Origin: Trichopria drosophilae
Lineage: Eukaryota; Arthropoda; Insecta; Hymenoptera; Diapriidae
Direction: 5' to 3'
DNA length: 64,000 nucleotides
NCBI GenBank assembly: GCA_030407085.1
Contig: CM059587.1
Location: forward strand, 22,913,001 to 22,977,000
How positions within the stretch are numbered: position 1 is the stretch's first letter; each line of letters opens with the position of its first letter. Positions 45,743-58,600 of this stretch are shown here, piece by piece. The notes beneath the pieces were generated by a model. That model did no database searches and was not told the origin of the DNA. It saw only the letters and a list, made by a program, of their open reading frames with translations. Position numbers and translations under genes: made by a program.

Positions 45743-46480
45743 TATTCGGTTCTTGATTTTCGTTCTTGGAAAATAAGCGCATGTTTTTTGAAACTTACTT
45801 TTTTTTAAAATAAAATTTAAATTTGCTGAAAATGTTCTTAAAACTGATTGAAACTTGTAATAAACGGTAAAGGAATGCATTGTCATCCAATTTTGGGCTA
45901 TCCTAAAAGTTTCAAGTCTCTACTCATCGGTAAGTTAGTTTAAAATCGATTACAAGATTTGTACCGGACGAACAGACAGACAGACAGACAGACAGACAAG
46001 AATACGAGTTAATAAACACGTGGTAAAAAACTCACTTTCTGGGATACGAAAAACGTTATGGGTACTGTGAATCGTAAGTGCTGCAGAAGTAAAATATTAA
46101 AACTATTCAATTTCATTTGTTCCCTGATGTAGACTACCATATCATCCAGAAGATGATAATGCAATTTAAACTAACCCATGGATTCTTAGATTGGGAGTGA
46201 AACTTTCCTAAGAAGCGGTTTGCGACTGTCTATAGACAAGTCGACAACTACTAGACAAGTTGTAAACATGCTTTTACTAGAACGATGTATGATGAAATAT
46301 TTCCTTAGTTAATCTGTCCGTCGAGCTGCCCGGGTTCCTGCATCCGGCTAAGTTGGAAAACAATTCTGACCCAAACGCATTTATACAACCTTAATCGGTT
46401 TTCCAAACTGGGCATATATACTTTTCTGTCGACCCATCCAACCGTATTTAAGCAATATACCAATACCCCCTCCTCTAAAC
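45743..46480. other. spacer with hairpin copy and (CAGA)n tract
   Basis: It contains the third hairpin copy (45763-45809) and a (CAGA)n run at 45971-45999 preceded by ACTCATCGGTAAGTTAGTTT, which looks like the end of an unidentified transposon. Nothing else is seen. Confidence 0.4.
45971..45999. repeat. (CAGA)n microsatellite
   Basis: About seven CAGA units in a row, likely grown from the 3' tail of a repeat element. Confidence 0.85.
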
Positions 46481-46499
46481 TATCTGAACCAGGTACGTT

Positions 46500-46652
46500 G
46501 TTGAACTTTAAAATATTTATCTAAATTAGTTTGCTCCTGGACTTCGAAAGTGTTGGTACTCGCTCCAGAAAACGCTCAGTGCATCCGAAGCCTCTCGACT
46601 AAATACCTACCAGTACGAAACTACGTCTTCAGTGTCCGATTTGCTGCTGTTT
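46500..46652 (+). other. possible 5' non-coding exon of the zinc-finger gene
   Basis: A less AT-rich stretch ends at a good donor (TTTGAAG|GTAAGA, 46652/46653). It has no useful ATG. The next acceptor is TGTTTTCAG at 47307-47315, just before the zinc-finger coding exon. Confidence 0.3.
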
Positions 46653-47356
46653 GAAGGTAAGATTGAACTATGTTCGAAATATATTTAGTTGAACTTAATA
46701 ATTATATAGTTTTCATAATATATTGAAACATCAATAAAAAATTAAGGTGGTACAATTCGCTGATGGAAAGAAGTATTTTTGTATTCATTATATTAGTTGA
46801 AGATATATTACACTATTTTATACTAGTTATATATTAAAATAGTATGTAATTCATGTTGGAAGCTTTCTTATTTCGCAGTTACTAGATTATGTTCAGTTCA
46901 TTATTATTCATTTCAAGAAAGACTAATACTAGATTAAAATTGTTGCTCTCCATACTTGCAAAGTAATTTTGGTTTATTATCATCAAGCTTTATTCTCATT
47001 GGGCCTTAATTCTATTCATCTGAATAGATTGTACATAATTTCTACCTGACTTTCTAGTTCTTTACAATAATAATTTCTGATTATTTCTTATTTCTGATTT
47101 CTGAAATTAAAAGATAATGGCATTTTTAATAGAACAGATGTTATTTTCCGGGTTGTCATTACTTTAGGTGAAGAATAGCACTCTACAATATTTTTTTAAG
47201 TAAATATTTAAACTACGAAGGTTACCTGTTTCGATATTAAATTTATTATATAAATTTACCATAATGTGTTTTTAATTAACATAATATTCATTATAAAATC
47301 CATGTTTGTTTTCAGAATCAATCTCATTCTTCAATCAATTTTTGAATTTATCGAAG

Positions 47357-47542
47357 ATGTATGCATATCTCGAAGTAATCCCACTAAAGGACCAACGTTG
47401 CAGTAAAGAAATGTTCAAAATGCCGGTAACATACATTTGTAAAAAATGTAATAAACGGTTTTATTGTGTAAAAACTTATTTGGACCACATGACAAAGAGA
47501 CATTGGAAGAGAAACCCGCATAGAAGATTTCTGAAATATTAG
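47357..47542 (+). CDS. small single C2H2 zinc-finger protein, 61 aa
   Basis: The exon begins after TTTTCAG at 47315. The first sensible ATG is at 47357 (MYAYLEVIPLKDQRC), and the frame ends at TAA 47540-47542. One classical zinc finger is present: YICKKCNKRFYCVKTYLDHM then TKRH, i.e. Cys-X2-Cys-X12-His-X4-His with the usual aromatic and Leu positions. A basic tail follows (WKRNPHRRFLKY). AATAAA at 47645-47650 gives a short 3' UTR. A one-finger protein this small could be a real microprotein, the last exon of a larger factor, or a fragment left by duplication. A codon-like finger plus acceptor and poly(A) signal favour a transcribed gene. It sits between the two copies of the large inverted-repeat element. 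Confidence 0.5.
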   Translation: MYAYLEVIPLKDQRCSKEMFKMPVTYICKKCNKRFYCVKTYLDHMTKRHWKRNPHRRFLKY

Positions 47543-47644
47543 TTTTTTATGTTGTATGCTTGAGGCCAACAAGATGAGGGCGCTTTCTCTTAAGTCATAT
47601 TTCCCCTAAGCTTAATTGTATTATTTTGTATTACAGTTTTATAC

Positions 47645-47650
47645 AATAAA
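47645..47650 (+). promoter_or_regulatory. probable polyadenylation signal AATAAA
   Basis: It lies about 100 bp after the stop of the zinc-finger ORF, the expected place for a short 3' UTR. Confidence 0.5.
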
Positions 47651-47670
47651 TATAAAAAATCGACGATTTT

Positions 47671-49349
47671 AAGAAAATCCAAAATGTGTTTTAACAATTT
47701 CTTTGCAGACCTTTTCCCTCCTTATCTTTCCCTGCCTACTATTAATTCTGTAATATTCCAGATTAATTATTTGCTAACATACACCCAGCAAAACTCTAAA
47801 AATTGTAATTAAACCGAATATATTCAATTTGAAAAGCACGTAATAATGGATGATGGATCGAAGCAACATAAATTTGAGTGTTGCTTTCATTGAGATTTCA
47901 AAGTCCGAGATTTAGTACTATTATATAATTAAATATTTGATGATGTACAGATACCAATATAATTTATTATTGATACCACAGATTTTGTTGATATGAAAAT
48001 AAATCACAAGAAATCCGAAAAATCCAAAAAGATGTCACTTCTGTACATAAAAATCCGAGTTTAGAGGGACGTACTCATTTTCGGAGAGGAATTGGTACTG
48101 CCTGCGCCATTGTAAAAATACTGAAGCAGTACTAACAATGAGTACTGACAACCTGTGTAAATCAGTACCGACGAGATACTACCGCTTAGTACTGACATTC
48201 GTCGCCGCGCGACATAGCGAATGACGAAATCTCAGAGTTGTGCTCTTAAAAGAATCATAAGTTCAGAACGGAAAAAGACTCCGTCAATTTTTTTTTTTAA
48301 ATTAACCGTGAAATATTCTCCCACACGATGGTATATTCTTTAAACAAAAATTTTAGGTATAGCTTTATCAAAATTGTAGTTGAAAAATGTATTATATATA
48401 AAAAGTTATAACTGATAAAACTTTGCAATTACCTCTGTTCTATACTGTCGCTCATATGATGTTTATGCATCAGCGACAGGATCAGCCTCAGAGTTCCGGA
48501 TTGCAGGGAGAGATTTCGACAATCTTTTGTGTAAATCTATTTTCACAATTCAAACGAGAAGGGATTTCGTATCCTTAGTACTTGCAAATAGAGATTAAAA
48601 TTTTACAAAAAACCTTATTATAATTTGGTGGCATAATTGTTATGATAATAAAATAGTACTCATCTGAATATATCCTCTCGATTTATTCCAGATACATATT
48701 TCTCTTCTTTTAACATTGCTGAAACCGTAAACCCACACTGATCGATAAATTTATTAGTTAACCTCTTATATCAATCTTATAACCTACATATTACTCTGAT
48801 ACGTATTGACAATTTTTTTTATGTCTATTATTAGGTTCAATACCCATAATTTATTATATTTTCCATACAAAATTTCCTTTTAGGAGTGTGCGACCACACA
48901 TAAATACAAAAATATTAAAAGGTAAACAAATAATTTTTTACAAAATAACGATAAATGCACTTATTTGCTTCAAATATTTTGCACAATTTTAAGAAATCAA
49001 TTATTATTAAGTAAATTCCCTTCATTTTAAACGTTATTTATTATTTATTACTTAAAAATATGAAACACTAAACTTTTTCGATCCAGTAACCTGTGCGACA
49101 TTACGGCATTTTGCCGGATACCCAAGAGCTGACAAGTTGCGAGATATCGAATGCGATTCGGAGACTCGAGTCTGAGTTTCAGACTGAGTCGCGTCCGTTT
49201 TGGATCTGACCGATTTTGATCTCATTTTTTTTACTCGTGCGAATCTATGCTATAATTACCCGAAAATTGTTAGAAAAATAATATGAAACCACAGTAATCT
49301 CTTACGGTAAAATCTGGTGCCTTTTCCGATGAAGGTGATCGACCCATTG
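47671..49349. other. no gene recognised; AGTACTG-rich patch
   Basis: About 48090-48205 repeats AGTACT-type hexamers (AGTACTAACAATGAGTACTG and others), and GC content rises near 48200-48220. About 49177-49195 (CAGACTGAGTCGCGTCC) resembles the arm sequence of copy 1 (GAGACTGAGTCGCGTAC near 45282), so the older element may extend this far. No exon is supported. Confidence 0.35.
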
Positions 49350-49722
49350 TATAAACATGCGATCGTTTTCTCTGTGTAATTAATGACAATTATCATGTGA
49401 AAGGAAAATGCACCAAACATGAACATGACTCGACTGTTAAATTTATCTTATAGTTTTGAAGCCTTGGGGAGCACCCATTCAATATTATACGGGAATAATT
49501 GAGTAGCATTTTCCATACTCTCTTTATAAACATTATTGTTTGGAGGTCCAGAAATTTTCAATACACTATTCATTTAGACAAAAAAAAAAATATCCGTCTT
49601 ATTGGGATATCAATTGCTAGTATTCGAGGAAGATGTGTTTTATTTCATGTAAGGAATGAATACCGAAGAAACAAATTTGTATGCCAACATATCAGCGCTA
49701 TCGCAACTAGAGAAAGAACCAG

Positions 49723-49730
49723 CAATATAT
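49723..49730 (+). repeat. 8-bp target duplication of the foldback element (left)
   Basis: CAATATAT is repeated at 51999-52006. The uninterrupted site in copy 1 (about 45224-45240) has it once, which fixes both element ends. Confidence 0.8.
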
Positions 49731-50010
49731 ATAGCACAGATGTTTGAAACGTTTAAAGTTTTAAACGCGAGCAAAACAAACCTTCAATTGTTCTATCAAG
49801 TTCGCCCGATACTTGACAGCCGTCAGAAGTGAGCATAACCAAATTTAGAGAAATAAAGTTAAGAAATAGTAAAATAATCGAGCTCAAAAGTAATCTGGCA
49901 TTACTGATATTATTGCAAAATAATGTATAAAGAATTTACAGACCAGTCCCGATGCTCGCAATTGCATACGCTGCCCGCCACGGCCATCAGAAACTTACTG
50001 ATGCGATTTT

Positions 50011-50579
50011 GATGATGTTAGGCAACATCAAATCACGTGCATTTTTGATATTATTTTAAATGGACAATTTGAAAAAATTTAAGACCAATCTCGATCTCCG
50101 CACTTGAATAGACTGACCTCCAGGGCCCGCTGAAGACTACTTATGCGATTTTGATGACGTTAGGCAACATCAAATCGCGTGCATTTTTGATATTATTTTT
50201 AATGAATTTTTTAACGATTTTTAAGCCCCGTGTCGTCGCTCGCACTTCAATAGATCGCCCTGCACGAAAATCGATGATTACTCAGCGGTCATTTTGATGA
50301 CGTTAGGCAACATCAAATCGCGTACATTTTTGATATTATTTTAAATGGACAATTTGAAACATTTTAAGCCTAGTCTCGATATCCGCACTTGAAAAGACTG
50401 ACCCCCAGGGCCCGCTGAAGACTACTTATGCGATTTTGATGACGTTAGGTAACATCAAATCGCGTGCATTTTTGTTATTATTTTAAATGGACAATTTGAA
50501 ACATTTTAAGACTAGTCTCGATGTCCGCACTTGAATAGAATGACCTCCAGGGCCTGCTGAAGACTACTTATGCGATTTT
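50011..50579. repeat. tandem array in the left foldback arm, four units of about 142 bp
   Basis: Units begin GATGA(C/T)GTTAGGCAACATC at 50011, 50153, 50296 and 50438; a truncated fifth start lies at about 50579. The order of unit types is A, B, A, A. The array stops abruptly at an AATAAAATAAAATAAAATAA run. Confidence 0.8.
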
Positions 50580-51059
50580 GATGTTTAATAAAATAAAATA
50601 AAATAAAACAAGTTTTTCTTTTGAAAATAATGTGCTTGAGTAATTTTTTTGTAATTATCGCAATGAAATTGCATACTCTTATTACTAGAATATTGTACCT
50701 CCTCGAGAACAATGGGATATCCCCCTGTAGTAGTTTAAATTACACAAGTAAAAAATGATTTCTCTAAATAACAGGTTTGTAGGTCCTTAATTATGAATTC
50801 TTTAATTATTATTATATTAAAATTATCAATTTGGTAATAAAATTATGTATTTTATTATGTTCAATTACATTATTATTCAATTTTAGTAATAATATTCATT
50901 ATATTTATTACTATAAAGCCCGTGCATCTGTCAATGCAGCATAATGCCCATAATTTCTCCTTTGACATTAAGTAAATGCTAGTACTATATACAATGACTT
51001 GTACAAATACCAAGTCAATAAATTATTATACTAATAGCACTTAATCATTTATTTTCACA

Positions 51060-51740
51060 ATTACATAGCAATATCAAAGTGCTGACATCGAGACTGGTCT
51101 TAAAATTTTTAAAATTGTCTTTGTCATTGATGTTGCCTAACGTCATCAATGTCCGCTGAGTAATCATCGATTTTCGTGCAGGGCGATCTATTGAAGTGCG
51201 AGCGACGACACAGGGCTTAAAAATCGTTAAAAAATTCATTAAAAATAATATCAAAAATGCACGCGATTTGATGTTACCTAACGTCATCAAAATCGCATAA
51301 TTAGTCTTCAGCGGGCCCTGGAGGGCAGTCTATTCAAGTGCGGATATCGAGACTGGTCTTAAAATGTTCCAAATAATTGTCCATTTAAAATAATATCAAA
51401 AATGCACGCGATTTGATGTTGCCTAACGTCATCAAAATGACCGCTGAGTAATCATCGATTTTCGTGCAGGGCGATCTATTGAAGTGCGAGCGACGACACA
51501 GGGCTTAAAAATTGTTAAAAAATTCATTAAAAATAATATCAAAAATGTACGCGATTTGATGTTGCCTAACGTCATCAAAATCACATAAGTAGTCTTCAGC
51601 GGGCCCTGGAGGGCAGTCCATTCAAGTGCGGAGATCGAGACTGGTCTTAAAATTTTTCAAATTGTCCATTTAAAATAATATCAAAAATGCACGTGATTTG
51701 ATGTTGCCTAACATCATCAAAATCGCATCAGTAAGTTTCT
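51060..51740. repeat. tandem array in the right foldback arm
   Basis: The same two unit types appear in reverse orientation, with the outer-to-inner order A, B, A, B and a partial innermost unit. Because the left arm has A, B, A, A, the arms have changed independently. Confidence 0.75.
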
Positions 51741-52049
51741 GATGGCCGTGGCGGGCAGCGTATGCAATTGCGAGCATCGGGACTGGTCTGTAAATTCTTT
51801 ATACATTATTTTGCAAAAATATCAGTAATGCCAGATTACTTTTGAGCTCGATTATTTTACTATTTCTTAACTTTATTTCTCTAAATTTGGTTATGCTCAC
51901 TTCTGACGGCTGTCAAGTATCGAGCGAACTTAATAGAACAATTGAAGGTTTGTTTTGCTCGCGTTTAAAACTTTAAACGTTTCAAACATCTGTGCTATCA
52001 ATATATAACAATTATATACTGATCAGGATGCTACCGTGTGAAGTTCGTT

Positions 52050-55000
52050 AAAATGCTTAATGTGTACTATAAATGTTGTCCGTTGTATGCTCTTTTTAGT
52101 TTTTTTGAAACCGTGTATGAATCACGATGCGTCTTAATATCAGTACGTAATAATGATTTTAGTGAATTGAACTTCTCGCAACTGTCATTACAAATATTTA
52201 TTTTTTTATTGAATACTTTGTAATTTTGAATAAGTTGCGTTAGAGATTTTTTATAATGTTTATAAACATAATAATAGAAAGTATATTAAGATAGCAGATT
52301 ACATACATGATCGTATGTTTTTTTACCCCATATTGAATTCAACATTTTTTTAATTACTGTTAAGTGCTTCCTATAGCAATAGATATTTGCCAAAACCATT
52401 GATTTAATATCCATTAACTATAAAATAGTTCAGTAAAGAAGAATGATGAATTCTTAAAAATTCCTCGTTCATTGCCCTATGCTTGAGGGCTCTTATGGGG
52501 GTTCTAAATGATTTGCAGATAAAGTAGGAATTTAAGCTTAAAACAATTAAATCATATTTCCAAATTTTGGGTGGGGTCCAAAGTTCCGAATGTTCAAAAT
52601 ACCGAATATTCCTAATAGCCGACTGAATAGTAATTGTAATTAAAATATATCTTAAAAAATACCAAAGAAATATTGTTAGATAATTTACTAAATCTTGTTA
52701 AAGATAAGTAAAAGTCGCCTATGTCCCAGCTATGTCCCAGCTATGTCCCAAAATTAAGAGCCAGATCTTAATGAAATTTCTTTAATATTTTTTAGGAGGC
52801 TGTATGTAGTATTTAGAATTACCTTTACATCTAGAATTTTGACAAAATGATTTAGTCATTTCTAATTCACGGCTTTTAACATATATTTCTGCTTTATAAA
52901 AAACATACCACTTGTGAACCCCATTAGGAAAATTTTGGGCAAGATTATGATTACCACGTGATCCTAATTTTCTTGTATTAAGAAAAACATTACATATATT
53001 GAATGATCTGCGCCCATCAAATTTTACATACAGACTATTATAAAATGTTTACGGTGCAATAGATTGTTCGGTACTGTATTACTTTACATATATAGTAATG
53101 GTACATTATAAATTTAATTATAAGATACAGTCACAATTTGAAGAATCTCCTTGTTACAATATTTCATATTCTTATAAAGCAAAATTATGAAAAAAATGAA
53201 AAAAGAATTCACATTTTTTAAATATATAAATATCCTGACATGGTCACTTAATAAACAATGTTTGACTTTAGACATAAGCAAATAATTGATATATACTTTT
53301 TTACAAGATATATAAACAAAATTACCTGTAGATAATCACATTTTTCAAATTACTTATAACCTTTACTTTTTTCGCATTCGTTTTTTCGTAACTTAAGTTT
53401 AACTCTACATATGAATTAATTACAGCTCAATTAATACTCCTCATGACCCAAAAATAAAACACTGGATATTATTTACTTTATATAAGAGAGTGCAGCTTTT
53501 TGTCCGACTCCATAATGTCACTCAATGCTTTTATGTCCAGGTTCTTAGACGCAGGATAAAGCTACTATTGGAACGTAAATTTATATTCGGTACCTTGTAG
53601 GTTTCACCGATTACGAGTTTACAATCATATTTTAAATATTAAAACTGGATGAACTAATATGACGGATACGAAAAAAATGTAAATTTCACAAAACTTGTTA
53701 ATCAGTGAAGCTTCTATTTATAAATTTCAAAAAATAAATTACAAAATATAAAAATTAGGGATGAAAAATGGAAGACATAAAATAATAAAAAAAAAACTTT
53801 AGCTTTTAAGTAGTCGTTTCAATCCTGTGTTTAAGAAAATGTACACAAAAGCTTTTCCTAGTTATTTAAAATGTATACAACACATATATTACAGTTTTTG
53901 AGTCTCAAAAGACAATGTTTTAGCTTTCATTTGATCCTATGTATGCCGACAGCTGTACTGTGTTACTTTATTGTTTTGTACAAGTTCAAAAAATGCAGAA
54001 AATGTTAAACGTTTAATCCAAAATTGCTCAGAAACTATCGACAATCCAATATTTTCAGGGTCAAATTCGGATTATACGGATAAAATCCTATGAGAATAGA
54101 CTGTAACATTTTGGGCAACATGCAGTTGTTGAGATTTTTTCGGGCAACATATTAAATTTCCGAATTTTAATTCTTTATAACTTGTATTGGTTGTCTATAT
54201 TCGTAAATTTGGAGGGACTATAGTTCTTACACTAGGTATAAAATGTATTTCTTACAGTGTAACAATAAAACGAATACGGTAAATACTTAACGCATGAGTC
54301 TAAAAGAATGTCATATGTATATGATGGCGTTGAAGATCAACAGGATTGAAATAAATAGGGATTTTATTAATATATTTATTCTTAGAAATTATCAACAGAT
54401 GAATCGTCATGTACGACTGTTCTTTATTTGTAAAAAATATAACGATCGTCATTACAGCTGTAATTTCACGGTGGGATGTCGACAAGCGACGCGATGCGTG
54501 GGTTTTCGGCATCCATTCGATGTGATTGTGTATGCTTAATTAAATCGTCCGCGGCGCTCCTGTCGCCACCCGCGGTCGCGTGCGTTCCATGTGTATGTAT
54601 TTTCTGTTGGACTTCTCCGTCTAGATCCTAACTAATACAATGCTACATCGACGTCTACGTTTATTATGGCATATTTACAATCGCAGGAATACTGCTCGCT
54701 CATTTATATCGCTTATCACAATGGACGACGCTCACATTCCTTTTGTCTTTTATCTATAATCGAAAAAGCGCCGTCTACCTTCAAATCCTCGTTGCCAACT
54801 ATTTACAATGCCTCTGTCAAGGTCGATTGCTTTTCGTATAACGCTTATGTACACCTCAGACAGAAGAAAAGTATATACGAATTAAGCGAGCTCGATTCTA
54901 GTCGACGATTTCGATACAGTCCACTAGTGTTCTTAACCACTATCATAAGAATAACAGCTTATTTATATCAAATAACATTTCGTTTCACATAACAAAATTC

Positions 55001-55670
55001 TTCAACAGTATCAAAAAGAAACTCGGATAGAGAAAGGATTGCATAGTCCGCGCGACTTGTTCTATCGCAAAACTTCTTTAAAACTGATTGATTATAAAAT
55101 ACTGAAGGACGTTACTCAATTGTAGATTTTATCCACTGTTGATTCCTAGAATGTATTTTCTGGACGCTTAAGTTGTAACGTACGCATCTATGGAATTTCA
55201 TATATTTGTGTACTTCAGTATTCGAATACCGACACATAAATTGTGGCACGTCGATCTTTCTTTCTCTCTGATCACTGCCAATACTTAAACAGTCAAACAG
55301 AGCAACTAAAAATATAATAGTCTTGATATATCTAATTAATTGCCTTCATTTTACAATTCCAAACTCTGAAAAATACATTAGACACATTCATTGTAATATG
55401 TTAATATTTTAGGTGTCAGTTATTCTAAATCATTTTATGAAACTAAATCAACGCAAAATAAGAACCAAACTGTTGTCAGCGTTTGCGATTAGACAGGTCG
55501 AGTGGCAGTCGAAATTTCTTTCGCATAATTTGGCAACCGTCAATAAACGTCATTAACATCGAACGTACCATTAACGATCACTTTGACACGTAGATAACAG
55601 CTAACACTAAAGAAATCCGATCGAAACGATTCCTCCAGTAGAGTCCGAGTGCATGGTAAAAAATGAGAGA
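52050..55670. other. AT-rich spacer and probable 3' UTR of the CUB gene
   Basis: It includes a MITE-family fragment at 52568-52612 (CCAAAGTTCCGAATGTTC; compare 57-112) and an 11-bp triplication at 52719-52750. From about 54450 rightward the sequence becomes less AT-rich, as in an untranslated exon of the minus-strand gene ending at 55671. Several TTTATT hexamers (minus-strand AATAAA) are present, so I cannot choose a poly(A) site. Confidence 0.35.
52719..52750. repeat. 11-bp tandem repeat, three copies
   Basis: CTATGTCCCAG is repeated three times, the last copy one base short. Confidence 0.85.
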
Positions 55671-58600
55671 TTAGTATGAAACCTGAATATCCCTCGAACG
55701 CGATCGCTTTCTACAGAAACGGCAACAGCAGATGAGGCATGTAATCGCAAATAATGCAGCAAGTCCTGCACCAAGGATAGCTCCTGTCCAGCCATGAGGT
55801 CCGACGAATCCACCAAAAGACGTGTTGTTGTCGAATCCTGACTCAATCGCACCACCACAGGTCTCGATAGATTCGTCATCCGGTTCCCTAGCGCTAGCAT
55901 TGAAAATTGATCCAGTTGATGATGGTGTCGTTAGAGGCCAAATGGGCTTCGGACAATTAACAACGCCATTGCACAGCAGTCGAAGCGGAATACATCCAGC
56001 TCCCCCAGGACAATTAAATGCGCAGTCCTCAAGTTTTTGGACGTTAAGTGCCCCCGAACTATCTCGAGGAAGAGGGTACAATTCAGTCCAGGCAATTTTA
56101 AATTCTGCCCTGGCTAATGTCATAGACCCTGTAAACTGAATCGTTACGCCTGGGGTAGCAGATGGATCGTTAAGGTCTGCAGGTGCGATTTTAGCAACAG
56201 TAAGGATCGGCATCTCTTTAGCGACGCTTACGTTTTCTCCGCAAACTGCAAAATAAGGATCTGACGGATATCCCGAAACAGTTGGAAGGAACACTTCTAG
56301 CTTTCCATCTTCGCAAGATCTCGAGGCAAATTTGGTTTTCTCGAAATGCAGCCACAGATCTCGTTCGGGATTTACTTGCACTTCCCAAATGCACTTTATT
56401 GATCTCGGCGGAGAAACGTAACTCAGAGCTTCGTAATGAGGGAATTCGATCTCACCATATGTTGTTGCTGGAACAATAGCTGGACCGCACAAGGGACTGT
56501 GTACGAACTCATACCGTGCCTCGAATAGTGGTTCGGAATGTTTGAAGTAACTAGTAGCAGCATGAGCGCCGTCAACGAGCATCTTGATTTGAAGTTTCTC
56601 TCCGCGCGACACGACATGAAGTGGAGGATCGGTTGCTGCAATTTTACATCTACAGTGGCCTTGAACAGTCGATACTTGTTGATGAATATTCGGGGACTGA
56701 ATATTATTGTTATTATTATTGTTGCTATTTCCGGAATAATGAGGTTCCTGGATAATGACTCGATCGGCATGGCTTTCCCAACAGTGTCCACATGGAGCAT
56801 ATGAATGATCTTTGAAGTTTACTGAATATAAAGTCAATATTACACGTGAAAATAATCTTTTGTCGGTGATAAATGTATACGTGCAACTCAAATCGTTTGG
56901 AGGATCACCCGGCCTCTTATACAAAAGGGTATTAAGAGGAGATCGTATCTCTCCAGACTGCTGCTTCCAAGATGAAAAAGTTTCATCGCATTCAGTTTTA
57001 GGTACCGGTTCTCCGAACTTAGTGGCATTGAAGAAATCATAATGCGCCCAATAATAGAGTGAACTGCCTGAGTAACTGCCAGTTTTACTTTCAAAACGTA
57101 CGAAAAGAGCATTAGAACTAGAAACAAAGTCGTGTTTCTCCATTGGTTTACTAAACGTGTCGCAGAAGGTTTTAATGATGCGAGCATCGTCGGGCACATC
57201 GGCGTCGTAAAGAGTTAAACTTTCAGCACAGTCCCCTTCGTATGGATGTATCGGAGACTCGATGCGATTAACCCGAAAACTTGGAAAGTAAAGTCTAGCG
57301 ATTTCGCCTGGTCGACCTTTTAACAAATACGTGCAACTAGTGTGAGGCGGATACCAGTGGGCGACTGAGAGAAAAATCCCTTCGTCTCTCTCACGCAACG
57401 TATCGCTGGTTAGAACCCAATCACAACTACCATTTTTAGCACTAGCAGTAGCCATATGACCAGGCCAGTTGCCCACATTAAAATGGAAACCAGTGTTCAA
57501 CAAAGGTCCTGCCGGTGACGAGACAAATTCAACGAACAGGTCACTGCCAGTACCAATGACGCTAAACGGAAACTTTCCCATTCCGCAGAATGTTCCTATG
57601 ACTGGAGCAGTATCATCAAGACCGTCGTAGATCCTAATATAATCGTATGGGCAGTGTTCGGCACCAGAGCTGATGGGTCTCATCGGACAAGTCATTATAT
57701 TTTCACATCGTTGCCCATCTATATTAAATTCTTCGTTCTCGAGGTACAATTTGATAAAGGGTGCTCTTGTGTTTAATCTATACTTGCAATGTAACGCGCG
57801 TGGATAGATTCCGGGATAGGCCGGACTTTGGACGTAGCAAGTTTGCAGCCTGCAGTCCTGGAAGCTACGTTCGCAATAAGTTCCTGACACAACTTCCCCA
57901 CGACGATTAGGGTAGAGTTCCGGATGCTGACCGTAACGTAGATAAACGTCGAACTGCTGTTCAGCGCGCGAGTCGAAACTAAAGTAGGTTTGGTCCGTGA
58001 AGTTGTCTGTATGGAATATAACACGCACGAAGCTCGTCTCCGAGATGAACGTTTGCGGCTGCTCGGACTCGCCACAGAATACTCCGGGCTCCTTGCGGTT
58101 GTTGACCTCGGTCTTGGTGTTCCCGTCAATAATCTGAAAGAATAAAACATATATTTATATGTATAATTCAAGTTACATAGGATTATTAATTATGTGTAGT
58201 TAATTCAGTACTGGATATCTCCAAATCATGTTGTAAGTAAACTAAATTGAAAAAATTTCTTTACGGGAAAATCAAGCTGTTGGGAATAAAAATTTATTTC
58301 GTGGGATTATAATGGTTTTATAATGGATATTTAATGGACCGCCAGACTTCAAATTCTTTCCCTCCTCTCGTCAGCTATTACCATTAATGCGCGGCGCATC
58401 AACGTTCTTTGCTTGATTTCCATATACTCCGCGATCGCATTAGTAAATATCGAAGCGGAAATGTTCTATTAAACGTAAATATTGATTTCCTTCACGAACC
58501 CCAAGAACCTCTCTGTGTCTTATTTCAGAATCTCGCAAATCAACGAACGACCCGAAGGCCTGAAATTGAACTTCTTATCTGCATTTGCAGAAATCGGTTT

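Larger units (their letters stand above)
49731..51998. mobile_element. foldback DNA transposon, 2268 bp, non-autonomous
   Basis: The termini ATAGCACAGATGTTTGAAAC and reverse complement begin inverted arms of about 850-940 bp. Each arm has a unique outer part of about 280 bp and an inner array of roughly 142-bp tandem units (left 50011-50579, right about 51060-51740). An 8-bp duplication (CAATATAT) flanks it. Two unit types alternate: one carries GGGCCCGCTGAAGACTACTT, the other GCACGAAAATCGATGATTAC. The centre (about 50590-51050) is AT-rich with no transposase. The structure matches foldback elements such as FB or Galileo in general plan. Eight-bp duplication fits hAT or P-type transposases; the superfamily is inference. 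Confidence 0.85.
49350..52049. repeat. large inverted-repeat element, copy 2 (partial, inverted, interrupted)
   Basis: 49350-49730 is the reverse complement of 44910-45089 joined to about 44215-44434 of copy 1, without the SINE. After the foldback transposon (49731-51998) the match resumes at 51999-52049 (AACAATTATATACTGATCAG) and stops at GAAGTTCGTT. Copy 1 continues there into its outer arms, so this copy lacks the outer arms. Confidence 0.75.

Noticed and set aside
55607..58171. Several ORFs of 65-132 codons on both strands
   Set aside because: They are out-of-frame shadows of the large CUB/LDLa exon.
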